A DNA stretch of 64,000 nucleotides from an uncultured Lachnospiraceae bacterium (GCA_944377405.1 CALWES010000001.1:124001-188000); one strand, 5' to 3'; positions 1 to 9,077 are shown, counted from the first letter of the stretch. Numbers and translations: made by a program. The notes: generated from the letters alone by a model not told the origin.

Positions 1-507
1 GGACAGAAAGAATTCTTCCGCAAGCTTCAGGGTGCCGTTCTGCTCAAGGTCCTCTCTCCTGCCCTCCGGCGGAACCAGGATCATGGAAGCTCCCCGGAAC
101 AGATCCCTGTCTGCATTTTCATAGCCGCTTTTTTCCTTTCCCGCCATGGGATGGCCTCCTAGGTAGCGAAGCTTCGAGCCCTCCGGGGAGGAAATAAGCT
201 CTTCCATGGGGCCCATGACTGCCTGCTTCACGCCGCAGAGGTCTATCAGGAGACAGCCGGGCCGGAGCCTCTCCAGGTGGGAACGGATATATTCCACGGA
301 AGCTGCCGGATAAAGGGCCAGAAGCAGCAGATCGCAGTCCGGAAGGTTCTCCTCCCCAAGGACATCCTGGATCCCTCCGTCGGAAAGGGCTGCGGAAAGC
401 ACGGCTTCATCAAGGTCAAAGCCCAGGACGCGGTGGTCCGTAAAGGCGGAGGCAGCCTTTGCCATGGATCCGCCTATGAGGCCCAGGCCTGCGATTCCAA
501 TGATCAT
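1..507 (-). CDS. tyrA: Prephenate dehydrogenase, N-terminal part (cut by left window edge)
   Basis: Oxidative decarboxylation of prephenate to 4-hydroxyphenylpyruvate in tyrosine synthesis, cytoplasmic. About 169 residues are visible. The protein opens with a Rossmann dinucleotide-binding motif (GLGLIGGSMAKA at residues 7-18), and the conserved stretch GGHPMAGKEKSG near residue 130 is typical of the TyrA family. The ATG lies inside an ATGA overlap with the stop codon of the DAHP synthase gene, so the two are translationally coupled and share the upstream attenuator. The C-terminal dimerisation region, and any ACT domain, is outside the window. The identification rests on motifs and on the neighbouring aromatic pathway gene. 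Confidence 0.9.
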   Translation of the reverse strand, partial: MIIGIAGLGLIGGSMAKAASAFTDHRVLGFDLDEAVLSAALSDGGIQDVLGEENLPDCDLLLLALYPAASVEYIRSHLERLRPGCLLIDLCGVKQAVMGPMEELISSPEGSKLRYLGGHPMAGKEKSGYENADRDLFRGASMILVPPEGRREDLEQNGTLKLAEEFFLS

Positions 508-1523
508 AAAGCGATCTCCTTCTTTCCGACTACGGGAAGGATCTGATTCAGCTCCTTTGTCAGGGATGCAAAGGCATCCGGCGTGATGGACTGGGGCCCG
601 TCACATTTTGCATGGGGCGGATCGTTGTGGACTTCGATGATGAGTCCGTCTGCTCCTGCCGCTGCCGCCGCAAGGGACATGGGGCGGACCATCCGGGCGA
701 TGCCTGTGGCATGGCTTGGATCTACGATCACCGGCAGATGGGAAAGCTCCTTGATCACCGGGATGGCGGACAGGTCCAGGGTGTTCCTGGTATAGGTCTC
801 GAAGGTACGGATGCCTCTTTCACAGAGGATGACCTGCTCATTGCCGCCGGCCATGATATACTCCGCACTCATGAGAAGCTCCTGGATGGTGTTGGCCAGT
901 CCCCGCTTCAGAAGGATGGGCTTCCGGATATGTCCAAGCTCCTTCAGAAGCTCAAAGTTCTGCATGTTCCGGGCTCCTACCTGGATCACGTCCACATCTT
1001 CAAACAGGGGCAGGTGGGAGGCGTCCATGATTTCCGTTACGATGGGAAGCCCCGTCTTTTCCTTGGCCTTCAGAAGAAGCTTGAGTCCCTCTGCCCGCAT
1101 TCCCTGGAAGGCATAGGGGGAGGTGCGGGGCTTGAAGGCCCCGCCCCGGAGCATGGTGGCGCCGGCCTTTTTCACTTCCTCTGCAATGGTGCAGATCTGC
1201 TCCTCGGATTCCACGGAACAGGGACCGGCGATCACCTGGAAGTAGCCGCCTCCGATCCGGCTTCCTCCCACTTCCACGATGGTATCGTCGGGATGGAATT
1301 TACGGTTGGCATTTTTGAAGGGCTCCTGGATCCGCTTGACGGATTCCACGAATTCCAAACCCTGCAGCAGGTCCTCGTCCACCACGGAGGTATCCCCCAC
1401 AAGGCCAAGGATCGTCTGGTATTTTCCAACGGAAAGGTGGGTCTCCACCCCCATGGACTTCAGCCAGGTGATCAGATTGTCGATCTGGTTCTGCTGTGTG
1501 TTTTCCTTCAGTACAAGTATCAT
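504..1523 (-). CDS. aroF: 3-deoxy-7-phosphoheptulonate (DAHP) synthase
   Basis: First step of the shikimate pathway: condenses phosphoenolpyruvate and erythrose 4-phosphate. The protein has 339 residues. Residues 1-70 look like the ferredoxin-like regulatory domain found in AroA I-beta enzymes such as the Thermotoga type, followed by a TIM barrel with GPCSVES near residue 100, KPRTSPYAFQG near 130 and a late IVDPSHATG metal and phosphate region. The ATG is preceded by an AAGGAGGAAG-like site. It overlaps tyrA by four bases. A Tyr/Phe leader peptide and terminator lie upstream, consistent with control by aromatic amino acid supply. The subtype (Tyr- or Phe-sensitive) cannot be decided from sequence alone. 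Confidence 0.95.
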   Translation of the reverse strand: MILVLKENTQQNQIDNLITWLKSMGVETHLSVGKYQTILGLVGDTSVVDEDLLQGLEFVESVKRIQEPFKNANRKFHPDDTIVEVGGSRIGGGYFQVIAGPCSVESEEQICTIAEEVKKAGATMLRGGAFKPRTSPYAFQGMRAEGLKLLLKAKEKTGLPIVTEIMDASHLPLFEDVDVIQVGARNMQNFELLKELGHIRKPILLKRGLANTIQELLMSAEYIMAGGNEQVILCERGIRTFETYTRNTLDLSAIPVIKELSHLPVIVDPSHATGIARMVRPMSLAAAAAGADGLIIEVHNDPPHAKCDGPQSITPDAFASLTKELNQILPVVGKKEIAL

Positions 1524-1590
1524 TTTCTTCCTCCTTATCCTGTTCCGCTCCGGCAGTCCTGCCTGTTCCTGCGCGGAGCCCCGGTTTCAT

Positions 1591-1623
1591 AAAAAAAGCT
1601 CCGCAGTGTTTTCCTGCGAAGCT
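1591..1623 (-). terminator. Intrinsic terminator (attenuator) in the aroF leader
   Basis: On the minus strand a 9-bp stem GCTTCGCAG / CTGCGGAGC (one G-U pair, 7-nt loop) is followed at once by seven T residues. It lies between the leader peptide stop and the aroF start, so it would stop transcription before the structural genes. A competing pairing is visible: TTTTGCTGC (1678-1670) with GCAGGAAAA (1617-1609, one mismatch) and CTCA (1659-1656) with TGAG (1625-1622), which would consume the 5' arm of the terminator. Confidence 0.85.
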
Positions 1624-1662
1624 CAGCTTTTGTTTTGATATCCTGACAAAAATGTTGAGTTT

Positions 1663-1755
1663 TTATTTTGCAGCAAAACACGAATAAACCTTACCCTTCT
1701 CGAAGGTAAAGTAAAAGTAAAAGTAATATGCAGCTGCATTTACGATCTGCTTCAT
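1663..1755 (-). CDS. Aromatic leader peptide of the aroF-tyrA attenuator (30 aa)
   Basis: A 30-codon reading frame starts at ATG 1755 behind a TTTTGGAG-like ribosome binding site and ends with TAA. Codons 10-18 read YYFYFYFTF, so eight of nine consecutive codons are Tyr or Phe; one more Tyr and one more Phe follow. It sits 25-30 nt downstream of a good promoter and directly upstream of an intrinsic terminator and aroF. This is the classic layout of ribosome-mediated attenuation: stalling at Tyr/Phe codons would leave the distal part of the leader free to form an antiterminator. The peptide itself probably has no function beyond regulation. It is too short for routine gene calling. Confidence 0.85.
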   Translation of the reverse strand: MKQIVNAAAYYFYFYFTFEKGKVYSCFAAK

Positions 1756-1786
1756 GTTCGTGCTCCAAAATAAATTTACGCCATCA

Positions 1787-1815
1787 ATCATAGCATAATC
1801 ATTTAGTGATGTAAA
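1787..1815 (-). promoter_or_regulatory. Sigma-A-type promoter for the aroF leader and operon
   Basis: On the minus strand TTTACA (1815-1810), a 17-bp spacer and TATGAT (1792-1787). Transcription would begin near 1780, about 25 nt before the leader peptide ATG. The rest of the 105-bp gap to the aminotransferase stop codon is AT-rich; it holds only a weak GGG/CCC hairpin. Confidence 0.7.
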
Positions 1816-1860
1816 GTGGGAAAATGCCCTTTTTCCGTTTTTTTGAATGCAGGGACCGGA

Positions 1861-3117
1861 TCATCCGAAGAGCTCCTCTGCGATCTGTTTCCAGGCCCGG
1901 ATGGAAGCCTGAAGTTTTTCATGGGAAACGCAGTAGGCGATCCGCACATATCCCTCTCCCCGGAAGGAGGATCCGGGAACCACCAGGATACAGTGTTTTT
2001 TGCACCGGGCAACAAAATCCGCCTCCGGCTCCGGTGCCTTCATCCAGAGATAAAAGGCTCCCTCCGGATAGACACAGGAAAAACCGAGCTTTGAGAGCTC
2101 CTCATAAAGAAATCTCCTGTTTCTGTCATAATATCCCACTGTCTCCGTAAGATCCGTTCCGATCACCTCTGCCACTGCCTTCTGCATCAGGGAGGGGGCA
2201 TTTACGAAGCCGCTGATCCGGTTGGCGATCACTGCTCCGTTGAAAAGCTCCTTCCATCCCGTGACCGTATCCGGGATCAGCAGATAGCCGATACGCTCTC
2301 CCGGCAGGGAAAGGGACTTGGAGAAGGAATAGCAGACCACGGCATTGTGATAGAATTCCGTAACAAAGGGGACTTCACAGCCGTCATAGCTCAGTTCCCG
2401 GTAGGGCTCGTCGGAGATCAGAAGGATCTCTCTGCCAAAACGCTCCTCTGCCTCAAGAAGCACCTCCGAAAGCTGCTGCAGGGTCTTTCTGCCATAGACC
2501 ACCCCCGTTGGATTGTTGGGGGTATTGATGATCACCGCCTTCGTCTTGCTGCTTAAGGACTCCCTCAAGGCCTCCAGATCCGGAAGGAAGGTCTCCGGCA
2601 GGGTGGGCACCTCCCGCAGGAGGCCGCCGTAATTCTGCACATAGGCCCTGTATTCCATGAAATAGGGGGTGAAGACGATCACCTCATCCTCAGGGTCCAG
2701 GATGGTCTTAAGGAGAATATTCAGTCCGCAGGCAGCTCCCACGGTCATGATCATATTGTCCTCGGAAAATCCGGTGCCGAAGCGGCGGTTCAGATCCTCC
2801 GCAAGGGTCCTCCTGACCTCGGGAAAACCGGCATTGGGCATATAGCCGTGAAGCACCACGGGATCCGAGTCCTTCACGAGCCTGAGGATCGCTTCCTCCA
2901 CGGCTCCGGGAGCCGGTACGTTGGGATTTCCCAGGGAAAAATCAAAAACATTTTCAGCTCCGAATTCCTGCTGCATCCGGAGGCCCTCCTCGAACATGGC
3001 CCGGATGGCGGAATTGTTCCGGATGAAGGGCTGCATGCTCCGGCTGATGAGCCCCGGAGGGGTATGGCCGAAGTCCGGCCCTGGAAGATTGGTCTTATCG
3101 ATGGTTCTTGGTTTCAT
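1861..3117 (-). CDS. PLP-dependent class I/II aminotransferase (AspB-like)
   Basis: Cytoplasmic transaminase of fold type I, 418 residues. Visible motifs are the NTPNNPTG segment, an aspartate in SDEPYRELSYDG, the Schiff-base lysine in SFSKSLSLPGERIGY near residue 263, and a C-terminal RIAY arginine that binds the substrate carboxylate. The ATG at 3117 follows a GAAAGAAGG-like site. It lies between a flavodoxin-like reductase gene and the aroF-tyrA operon. Proximity to prephenate dehydrogenase makes an aromatic amino acid aminotransferase plausible, but aspartate-type activity is equally possible; the sequence alone does not settle substrate. Confidence 0.9.
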   Translation of the reverse strand: MKPRTIDKTNLPGPDFGHTPPGLISRSMQPFIRNNSAIRAMFEEGLRMQQEFGAENVFDFSLGNPNVPAPGAVEEAILRLVKDSDPVVLHGYMPNAGFPEVRRTLAEDLNRRFGTGFSEDNMIMTVGAACGLNILLKTILDPEDEVIVFTPYFMEYRAYVQNYGGLLREVPTLPETFLPDLEALRESLSSKTKAVIINTPNNPTGVVYGRKTLQQLSEVLLEAEERFGREILLISDEPYRELSYDGCEVPFVTEFYHNAVVCYSFSKSLSLPGERIGYLLIPDTVTGWKELFNGAVIANRISGFVNAPSLMQKAVAEVIGTDLTETVGYYDRNRRFLYEELSKLGFSCVYPEGAFYLWMKAPEPEADFVARCKKHCILVVPGSSFRGEGYVRIAYCVSHEKLQASIRAWKQIAEELFG

Positions 3118-3168
3118 GTTTTTTCTGCCTTCTTTCTCTCAGTTCCATGGTCCGCCGGATAGGGATTA

Positions 3169-3789
3169 TCAGCGGATAAAGTTGGTAAAGGTCTTCTGCT
3201 CCTGCTCCGGAAGGGGGATTCCGGCCTTCTTTCCCGCCTCGATGCACTTCAGGATCCAGGCCATGTTCCGGGCCAGGGTGCGCATGGTCTGAAGGCCCTC
3301 CAGATCCTGTCTGGCCTCCTCTGCAGAGTTCCCGTGGATCTGATTCCAGTACTGGGAACCGGGAAGGATCATGTTGTTCATCAGATAATACTGGTTGAGC
3401 CGTTCAAAGCTCTCGGTGGCACCGCCTCTCCGGCAGCTAACCACAGATGCAGCCACCTTTCCGGCCATACGGGAGCCGCCGGCATAAAAGAGCCTGTCCA
3501 TGAAAGAACAGAGCTGGCCGCTGGGGCCGGAATAATAGACCGGAGAACCGAAAACAAAGCCGTCAAATTCATCCAGCCGTGCAAGGACCTCATTTACCAG
3601 GTCTCCCCGGACGCACTGACCGCTTGTCCAGCAGGCTCCGCAGGCCATGCAACCAGGAACAGCCTTTGTGGTGAGCCAGAGGAGCTCTGTTTCCATGCCC
3701 TGACGCTGAAGCTCCTCTGCTGTCTCCTGCAGGGCCGTATAGGTGCAGCCCTTCTGGTGGGGACTGCCATTTACAAGTAATACCTTCAT
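3169..3789 (-). CDS. Flavodoxin-like NAD(P)H-dependent FMN reductase family protein
   Basis: About 206 residues in the flavodoxin fold. The N-terminus MKVLLVNGSPHQKGCT is the FMN phosphate loop, and GSPVYYSGPSGQLCSFMDR near residue 80 is a second flavin-contact loop. A cysteine group CMACGACWTSGQC at residues 46-58 resembles that of iron-sulfur flavoproteins and may bind a cluster or be redox active. The start is set at MKVLL because an AGGAGG site sits about 10 nt upstream, while an ATG four codons earlier is too close to it. It has its own promoter and ends 50 bp before the aminotransferase, so the two may be cotranscribed. The physiological substrate is unknown. Confidence 0.8.
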   Translation of the reverse strand: MKVLLVNGSPHQKGCTYTALQETAEELQRQGMETELLWLTTKAVPGCMACGACWTSGQCVRGDLVNEVLARLDEFDGFVFGSPVYYSGPSGQLCSFMDRLFYAGGSRMAGKVAASVVSCRRGGATESFERLNQYYLMNNMILPGSQYWNQIHGNSAEEARQDLEGLQTMRTLARNMAWILKCIEAGKKAGIPLPEQEQKTFTNFIR

Positions 3790-3820
3790 CTCTCCCATAC
3801 CTCCTGATAAATTCTGAATC

Positions 3821-3849
3821 ATTATACATCATATTCTGTAAAAATACAA
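3821..3849 (-). promoter_or_regulatory. Promoter of the flavodoxin-like reductase gene
   Basis: Minus strand TTGTAT (3849-3844), 17-bp spacer, TATAAT (3826-3821). The -35 box lies in the T-rich tail of the purL terminator, so terminator and promoter overlap. Confidence 0.6.
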
Positions 3850-3883
3850 AGGCGCCCTGTCTTCCATGGAAAACAGGACGCCC
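3841..3883 (-). terminator. Intrinsic terminator of the purine operon
   Basis: Downstream of purL, arms GGCGTCCTGT (3882-3873) and ACAGGGCGCC (3860-3851) pair with a single mismatch around a 12-nt loop and are followed on the minus strand by TTTGTATTTTT. It is the only clear terminator between purE and the next gene, so it likely ends the operon. Confidence 0.75.
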
Positions 3884-3930
3884 CTTTTTGCCGGGGTCAG
3901 GAAAGTCTCCTGATCCGCCGGCCTTACGGT

Positions 3931-6900
3931 TTATTCAAAATAGGTCTTTGCAGCCCGGAACATGCCGATGTCGTAGTTTCCGGGGACATTGCGGTAAAGC
4001 AGGTCTCCGATACGCTCTGCATGGCCCATCTTTCCGAATACGCGGCCGTCCGGAGAGGTGATGCCCTCTACGGCGCAGATGGATCCGTTGGGATTATAGC
4101 GGATATCCATGGTGGGATCTCCCTGCAGGTCTGCGTACTGGGTGGCGATCTGTCCGTTTTCCGCAAGCCTGCGGATCAGCTCCTCGGAGGCCAGGAAACG
4201 GCCCTCTCCATGGGAGATGGGAACGTTATATACCTCGCCCGGCTTTGTGTTGATGAGCCAGGGGGACTTGTTGGAGGCGATCCTGGTGCGGACGATCTTG
4301 GACTGGTGTCTGGCAATGGTATTGAAGGTAAGGGTGGGACAATTCTCATCCGTATCCATGATCTCGCCATAGGGAACCAGCCCCAGCTTGATCAGTGCCT
4401 GGAAACCGTTGCAGATACCGCACATGAGGCCGTCCCGCTGGGTAAGGAGCTTCATGACAGCCTCCCGGATCCGCTCGTTGCGGAAGAAGGAGGTAATGAA
4501 CTTGGCGGAACCGTCAGGCTCATCTCCTCCGGAGAAACCGCCGGGGATAAAGATGATCTGGCTGTCTGCGATCTCCTTTGCCACTGCATCCACGGATTCC
4601 CGGATATCCTCCGCAGAGAGATTCCGGATCACCATGATCTTCGGATCAAGACCTGCGTCGGAAACGGCCTTTGCGCTGTCATATTCGCAGTTGGTTCCCG
4701 GGAATGCAGGGATCAGGACCTTCGGTGCAGCATGCTTTACGAGGGGCTTCGGCCACTCCTTTGCCTCATAGACGAAGGCCTCTTCCTTGGTGCCCTCTCC
4801 CGCAGGTCTTTCCGTGCTCATGTTGCAGCTGAAGACCTTCTCCAGACGGTTCTCATAATCCTTCAGGAGTCCGTTAAGGGAAAGGCTCTCTCCGTTATAG
4901 CTGATCTCTCCGCTCTCATTGGTGGTACCCAGATCCCGTACCTCAAAGCCGCCTTCCTTTACGGCGTCGCAGTGATAGATGAGATCTGCGGTCTCCGGCT
5001 GGTCTGTCTCCACAATGAAGGAGCCATAGGCATAGCCGAAGATGTCCTCCACGGACAGACTCTCCGCAAAGCGGAAGCCGATCATGTTTCCGAAGCACTG
5101 CTTCATAACGGCCTCTGCGGGGCCTCCCATGCAGGGAGTGTAAACGGAAAGGAGCTTTCCGTTGCAGATGGCCTTGTGGACCGTCCCGTAAAGGGCCTTC
5201 AGGGAGCCGATCTCCGGAAGACCGTTTTCCAGATACCTGGGTCTGAGCCAGAGCACTCTGCTTCCGGTGTGCTTGAACTCAGGAGAGATGATATTCTGTG
5301 CCTTTTCCGTGGTGATGGCAAAGGAAACCAGGGTGGGCGGTACATCCAGCTTTTCAAAGCTTCCGCTCATACTGTCCTTTCCGCCAATGGCTGCGATCTC
5401 CAGATCCAGCTGTGCGGAGAAGGCACCCAGAAGAGCACATAAGGGCTGGGACCAGCGCTTCCCGTCATGTCCCGGCTTCTTGAAGTACTCCTGGAAGGTA
5501 AGATATACATCGGAGAACTCCGCACCCTCAGCCACAAGCTTTGATACGGATTCCACAACTGCCAGATAAGCGCCCTTATAGGGATCCTTTTCCGCGATCA
5601 GGGGATTATAGCCCCAGGCCATGACGGAGCAGTCGTCCGTGTGGCCCTTTTCTACGGATACCTTGGCAGCCATTGCCTGGATAGGGGTCATCTGGTATCT
5701 GCCGCCAAAGGGCATCAGGATGCTTCCGGCACCGATGGTGGAGTCAAAGCGTTCGGAAAGTCCCTTCTTGGAGCAGATGTTAAGGTCTTCGGAAAGGGCC
5801 CTGAGGTTCTCCGTAAACCCGCCCTTGACCTCCTTCTGGATGGAGGCAGGAGCTTCCGTTTCGATCTCGATATGCTTTTCAGCGCCGTTTGAATTCAGGA
5901 ACTCTCTGCTGATATCCACGATGTTCCTGCCGTTCCAGCTCATGACAAGTCTGGGCTCCTCCTGGACGGTGGCCACGACGGTGGCCTCCAGGTTCTCCCT
6001 GTGGGCAAGCTCCATGAAGGCTTCTGCGTCCTCCGGAGCAACTACCACTGCCATACGCTCCTGGGATTCGGAAATGGCCAGCTCCGTGCCGTCCAGACCG
6101 TCATATTTTTTCGGTACCTTGTCCAGGTTGATGAGAAGTCCGTCTGCCAGCTCTCCGATGGCAACGGAAACACCGCCGGCACCGAAATCGTTACAGCGCT
6201 TGATCATACGGGAGGCCTTCGGATCCCGGAACAGACGCTGCAGCTTTCTCTCCTCCGGTGCATTACCCTTCTGGACCTCTGCACCGCAGGTCTCTATGGA
6301 GTGAAGATTGTGGGCCTTGGAGGAACCGGTGGCTCCGCCGCAGCCGTCACGGCCGGTACGGCCTCCCAGAAGGATGATCACATCTCCCGGAAGGGGGCGT
6401 TCCCGTCTTACATTTTCTGCAGGAGCGGCTGCCACAACGGCACCGATCTCCATACGCTTTGCCGCATAGCCGTCATGATACAGCTCGTCTACGATACCCG
6501 TGGCAAGGCCGATCTGGTTTCCGTAGGAGGAATAGCCTGCCGCTGCCGTGGTAACGAGCTTTCTCTGGGGAAGCTTGCCGGGAAGGGTCTCGGAAAGGGA
6601 CCTGGTGGGATCTGCGGCACCGGTCACGCGCATGGCGTGATATACATAGGAACGACCGGAAAGGGGATCCCGGATGGCGCCGCCGATACAGGTGGCTGCT
6701 CCACCGAAGGGCTCGATCTCCGTAGGATGGTTATGGGTCTCGTTCTTAAAGAGCAGGAGCCAGTCCTGATCCTCTCCGTCCACATTGACCTTGATCTTTA
6801 CGGTGCAGGCGTTGATCTCTTCGGACTCGTCCAATTTCTCCAGCTTTCCTTCCTTCCGGAGATACTTAGCAGCCAGGGTGGCGATGTCCATGAAGTTCAC

Positions 6901-7764
6901 GGGCTTTGTGCGGTTTAAGGCAGAACGGGTATCCATGTACCTCTGCCATGCAGCGGAAAGCTCCGGATCTGCAAAGCTGACCTTGTCGATGGTGGTCAGG
7001 AAGGTGGTGTGGCGGCAGTGATCCGACCAGTAGGTGTCGATCATACGGATCTCCGTAATGGTGGGATCCCTGTGCTCACTGCGGAAATACTCCTGGCAGA
7101 AACGGATGTCGTCAAAATCCATGGCCAGGGACAGCTCATCCCGCAGGGCGGAAAGGGCATCCTCGGAAAGATCGATGAAGCCCTCCAGGGTCTTTACCTC
7201 CGTGGGGATCTCATACTTTACGTCCAAGGTATCCACGGGATCCAGAGAGGCTTCTCTGGCCTCCACAGGGTTGATCACATAATGCTTGATGGCGGCAAGC
7301 TCCGTCTCGGAGAGCTTTCCGTAAAGCTTGTAGACCCTTGCAGTCCGTACAAGGGGCCTGTCTCCCTCGGAAAGGATCTGGATACACTGGGCGGCGCTGT
7401 CTGCCCGCTGGTCATACTGACCGGGCAGATATTCCACGGCAAAAACAGAGCATTCGGACTCGGAAAGGCCGGAAAGGACCTGGTCCTCCTCCGTCAGTCT
7501 CCCGCCCTCTGCCTTTGCGCTGTAATAGTCCTTTGCGGGAATGGAATTAAGATGGTCCGTTACCAGATCCAGCTGAGGCTCGGAAAAGACGGTATGTCTT
7601 GCCTTTTCAAAGACCTCCGGTGAGATCCGGTCAACGTCATATCGGTTAAACAGTCTGACAGCCTGAAGGGAGCTGATGCCAAGGAAACTCCTGGCGTCCT
7701 GAAGAAGGGCTGTGGCTTCATTCTCCAGACCGTGCTTTTTTTCTGAATAGATACGGTATACCAT
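3931..7764 (-). CDS. purL: Phosphoribosylformylglycinamidine synthase (PurL-PurQ fusion)
   Basis: Converts FGAR and glutamine to FGAM in de novo purine synthesis. The 1277-residue chain joins the synthetase (PurL) and glutaminase (PurQ) parts, as in the long type common in Clostridia and Bacteroidetes. The synthetase part shows the FKNETHNHP region and FGAGG glycine-rich segments. The C-terminal amidotransferase begins near residue 1035 (APKVLIPAFPGTNCEYD) and carries its nucleophile in CGICNGFQ near residue 1115 and SHGEGRF later. A start at ATG 7764 follows AAAGGAG. It is the last gene of the operon, 12 bp after purD. No separate purQ or purS is seen or needed. Confidence 0.97.
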   Translation of the reverse strand: MVYRIYSEKKHGLENEATALLQDARSFLGISSLQAVRLFNRYDVDRISPEVFEKARHTVFSEPQLDLVTDHLNSIPAKDYYSAKAEGGRLTEEDQVLSGLSESECSVFAVEYLPGQYDQRADSAAQCIQILSEGDRPLVRTARVYKLYGKLSETELAAIKHYVINPVEAREASLDPVDTLDVKYEIPTEVKTLEGFIDLSEDALSALRDELSLAMDFDDIRFCQEYFRSEHRDPTITEIRMIDTYWSDHCRHTTFLTTIDKVSFADPELSAAWQRYMDTRSALNRTKPVNFMDIATLAAKYLRKEGKLEKLDESEEINACTVKIKVNVDGEDQDWLLLFKNETHNHPTEIEPFGGAATCIGGAIRDPLSGRSYVYHAMRVTGAADPTRSLSETLPGKLPQRKLVTTAAAGYSSYGNQIGLATGIVDELYHDGYAAKRMEIGAVVAAAPAENVRRERPLPGDVIILLGGRTGRDGCGGATGSSKAHNLHSIETCGAEVQKGNAPEERKLQRLFRDPKASRMIKRCNDFGAGGVSVAIGELADGLLINLDKVPKKYDGLDGTELAISESQERMAVVVAPEDAEAFMELAHRENLEATVVATVQEEPRLVMSWNGRNIVDISREFLNSNGAEKHIEIETEAPASIQKEVKGGFTENLRALSEDLNICSKKGLSERFDSTIGAGSILMPFGGRYQMTPIQAMAAKVSVEKGHTDDCSVMAWGYNPLIAEKDPYKGAYLAVVESVSKLVAEGAEFSDVYLTFQEYFKKPGHDGKRWSQPLCALLGAFSAQLDLEIAAIGGKDSMSGSFEKLDVPPTLVSFAITTEKAQNIISPEFKHTGSRVLWLRPRYLENGLPEIGSLKALYGTVHKAICNGKLLSVYTPCMGGPAEAVMKQCFGNMIGFRFAESLSVEDIFGYAYGSFIVETDQPETADLIYHCDAVKEGGFEVRDLGTTNESGEISYNGESLSLNGLLKDYENRLEKVFSCNMSTERPAGEGTKEEAFVYEAKEWPKPLVKHAAPKVLIPAFPGTNCEYDSAKAVSDAGLDPKIMVIRNLSAEDIRESVDAVAKEIADSQIIFIPGGFSGGDEPDGSAKFITSFFRNERIREAVMKLLTQRDGLMCGICNGFQALIKLGLVPYGEIMDTDENCPTLTFNTIARHQSKIVRTRIASNKSPWLINTKPGEVYNVPISHGEGRFLASEELIRRLAENGQIATQYADLQGDPTMDIRYNPNGSICAVEGITSPDGRVFGKMGHAERIGDLLYRNVPGNYDIGMFRAAKTYFE

Positions 7765-7776
7765 GTGGGAACTCCT

Positions 7777-9045
7777 TTAGTTTTCTCTGGATGCCTGCAG
7801 GGCTCTTGCTCCGATATCATGCCGGTAGTGCATATCCTGGAAGCTGATTTCGGAAACCTTCCGATAGGCCTTTTCGATGGCCTCCCGCAGGGTGGGAGCG
7901 GTTTCCGTGACTCCCAGTACCCGGCCTCCCGCCGTAACGGGAGTGCCGTCCTTGTCTGCAACGCCGGCCATATAGATGCTGCTCCGGTCCGCTGGAAGGG
8001 TAATGGGATATCCCTTCTGATAGCTTTCCGGATAACCGCCGGAAGCAAGGATCACGCAGGCAGCACACTCCTCCTTCCACTGAATGGAAATCTCGGACAG
8101 ACGCTCCTCCGTAACGGCCTGCATGATGGTCAGCAGATCCGTTTTCAGAAGCGGCAGGACCACCTGGGTCTCCGGGTCTCCGAAACGGCAGTTATATTCG
8201 ATGACCTTCGGGCCATCCTCCGTCAGCATGAGGCCGAAATAAAGGCAGCCCTTGAAGGTCCGGCCTTCGCTGTTCATGGCCTCCATGGTGGGCAGGAAGA
8301 TCTCCTCCATACAGCGGTCTGCGATCTCTTTGGTGTAGTATGGATTGGGAGCGATGGTACCCATACCACCGGTATTCAGTCCCTGGTCTCCATCCAGAGC
8401 TCGCTTATGGTCCATACTGGAGATCATGGGCACAAGGGTCTTTCCGTCGGTAAAGCTTAAGACGGATACCTCGGGACCCGTAAGGAATTCTTCGATAACA
8501 AGCTCGTCGCCGCTCTTTCCGAACTTCCGCTCCTCCATGATGGTGTGAACCGCTTCCCGGGCCTCTTCCCTGGTATTGGCGATGAGGACGCCCTTTCCCA
8601 GGGCCAGACCGGAGGCCTTCAGTACCACGGGGATCCGGCAGGTCTCCACATAGGCATAGGCCTCTGCGGGATCCGTAAAGATCTCATAATCCGCTGTGGG
8701 GATGTGGTATTTCTTCATAAGGTTTTTGGCAAAGGCCTTGGAGCCCTCGATCTGAGCCGCCGCAGCGGAGGGACCGAAGGCCGGGATCCCGGCTTCCTCC
8801 ATGGCGTCTGCCATGCCCATTACAAGGGGATCGTCCGGGGCAACCACAGCGTAGGAAACGCCATTTTCCTTACATAAGGACACTGCCCCCTCAATATCCG
8901 TGGCGGATACGGGAACACATTCCGCATCCTCCTTCATGCCCCCGTTCCCCGGCAGGGCGTATATGGTGGTAACGGACGGATTTTCACGAAGCTTTTTGAT
9001 AATGGCATGCTCCCGGCCGCCGCTTCCGATCACAGCAATTTTCAT
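7777..9045 (-). CDS. purD: Phosphoribosylamine-glycine ligase (GAR synthetase)
   Basis: Joins glycine to phosphoribosylamine using ATP. About 422 residues, the normal length. The N-terminus KIAVIGSGGREHAI is diagnostic. The ATP-grasp region includes KASGLALGKGV near residue 140 and, further on, NTGGMGTIAPNP and EYNCRFGDPETQ. The start is placed at 9045, where AGGAGAGGGAAAG precedes ATG; an ATG 22 codons upstream gives a non-homologous extension. It lies 32 bp after the AICAR transformylase and 12 bp before purL in the same operon. Confidence 0.97.
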   Translation of the reverse strand: MKIAVIGSGGREHAIIKKLRENPSVTTIYALPGNGGMKEDAECVPVSATDIEGAVSLCKENGVSYAVVAPDDPLVMGMADAMEEAGIPAFGPSAAAAQIEGSKAFAKNLMKKYHIPTADYEIFTDPAEAYAYVETCRIPVVLKASGLALGKGVLIANTREEAREAVHTIMEERKFGKSGDELVIEEFLTGPEVSVLSFTDGKTLVPMISSMDHKRALDGDQGLNTGGMGTIAPNPYYTKEIADRCMEEIFLPTMEAMNSEGRTFKGCLYFGLMLTEDGPKVIEYNCRFGDPETQVVLPLLKTDLLTIMQAVTEERLSEISIQWKEECAACVILASGGYPESYQKGYPITLPADRSSIYMAGVADKDGTPVTAGGRVLGVTETAPTLREAIEKAYRKVSEISFQDMHYRHDIGARALQASREN

Positions 9046-9077
9046 CTTTCCCTCTCCTTTCCGCAACCGGCCGTCCA

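Noticed and set aside
612..1592. Long open frame on the plus strand opposite aroF
   Set aside because: Antisense shadow of a well-recognised gene in GC-rich DNA; no start site context and no protein family resemblance.
1800..1860. Terminator for the aminotransferase gene (GGG/CCC hairpin)
   Set aside because: Only a 3-bp stem; too weak to claim.
4021..5442. 473-codon plus-strand frame opposite purL
   Set aside because: Mirror frame of purL, with no motif and no promoter or ribosome binding site.
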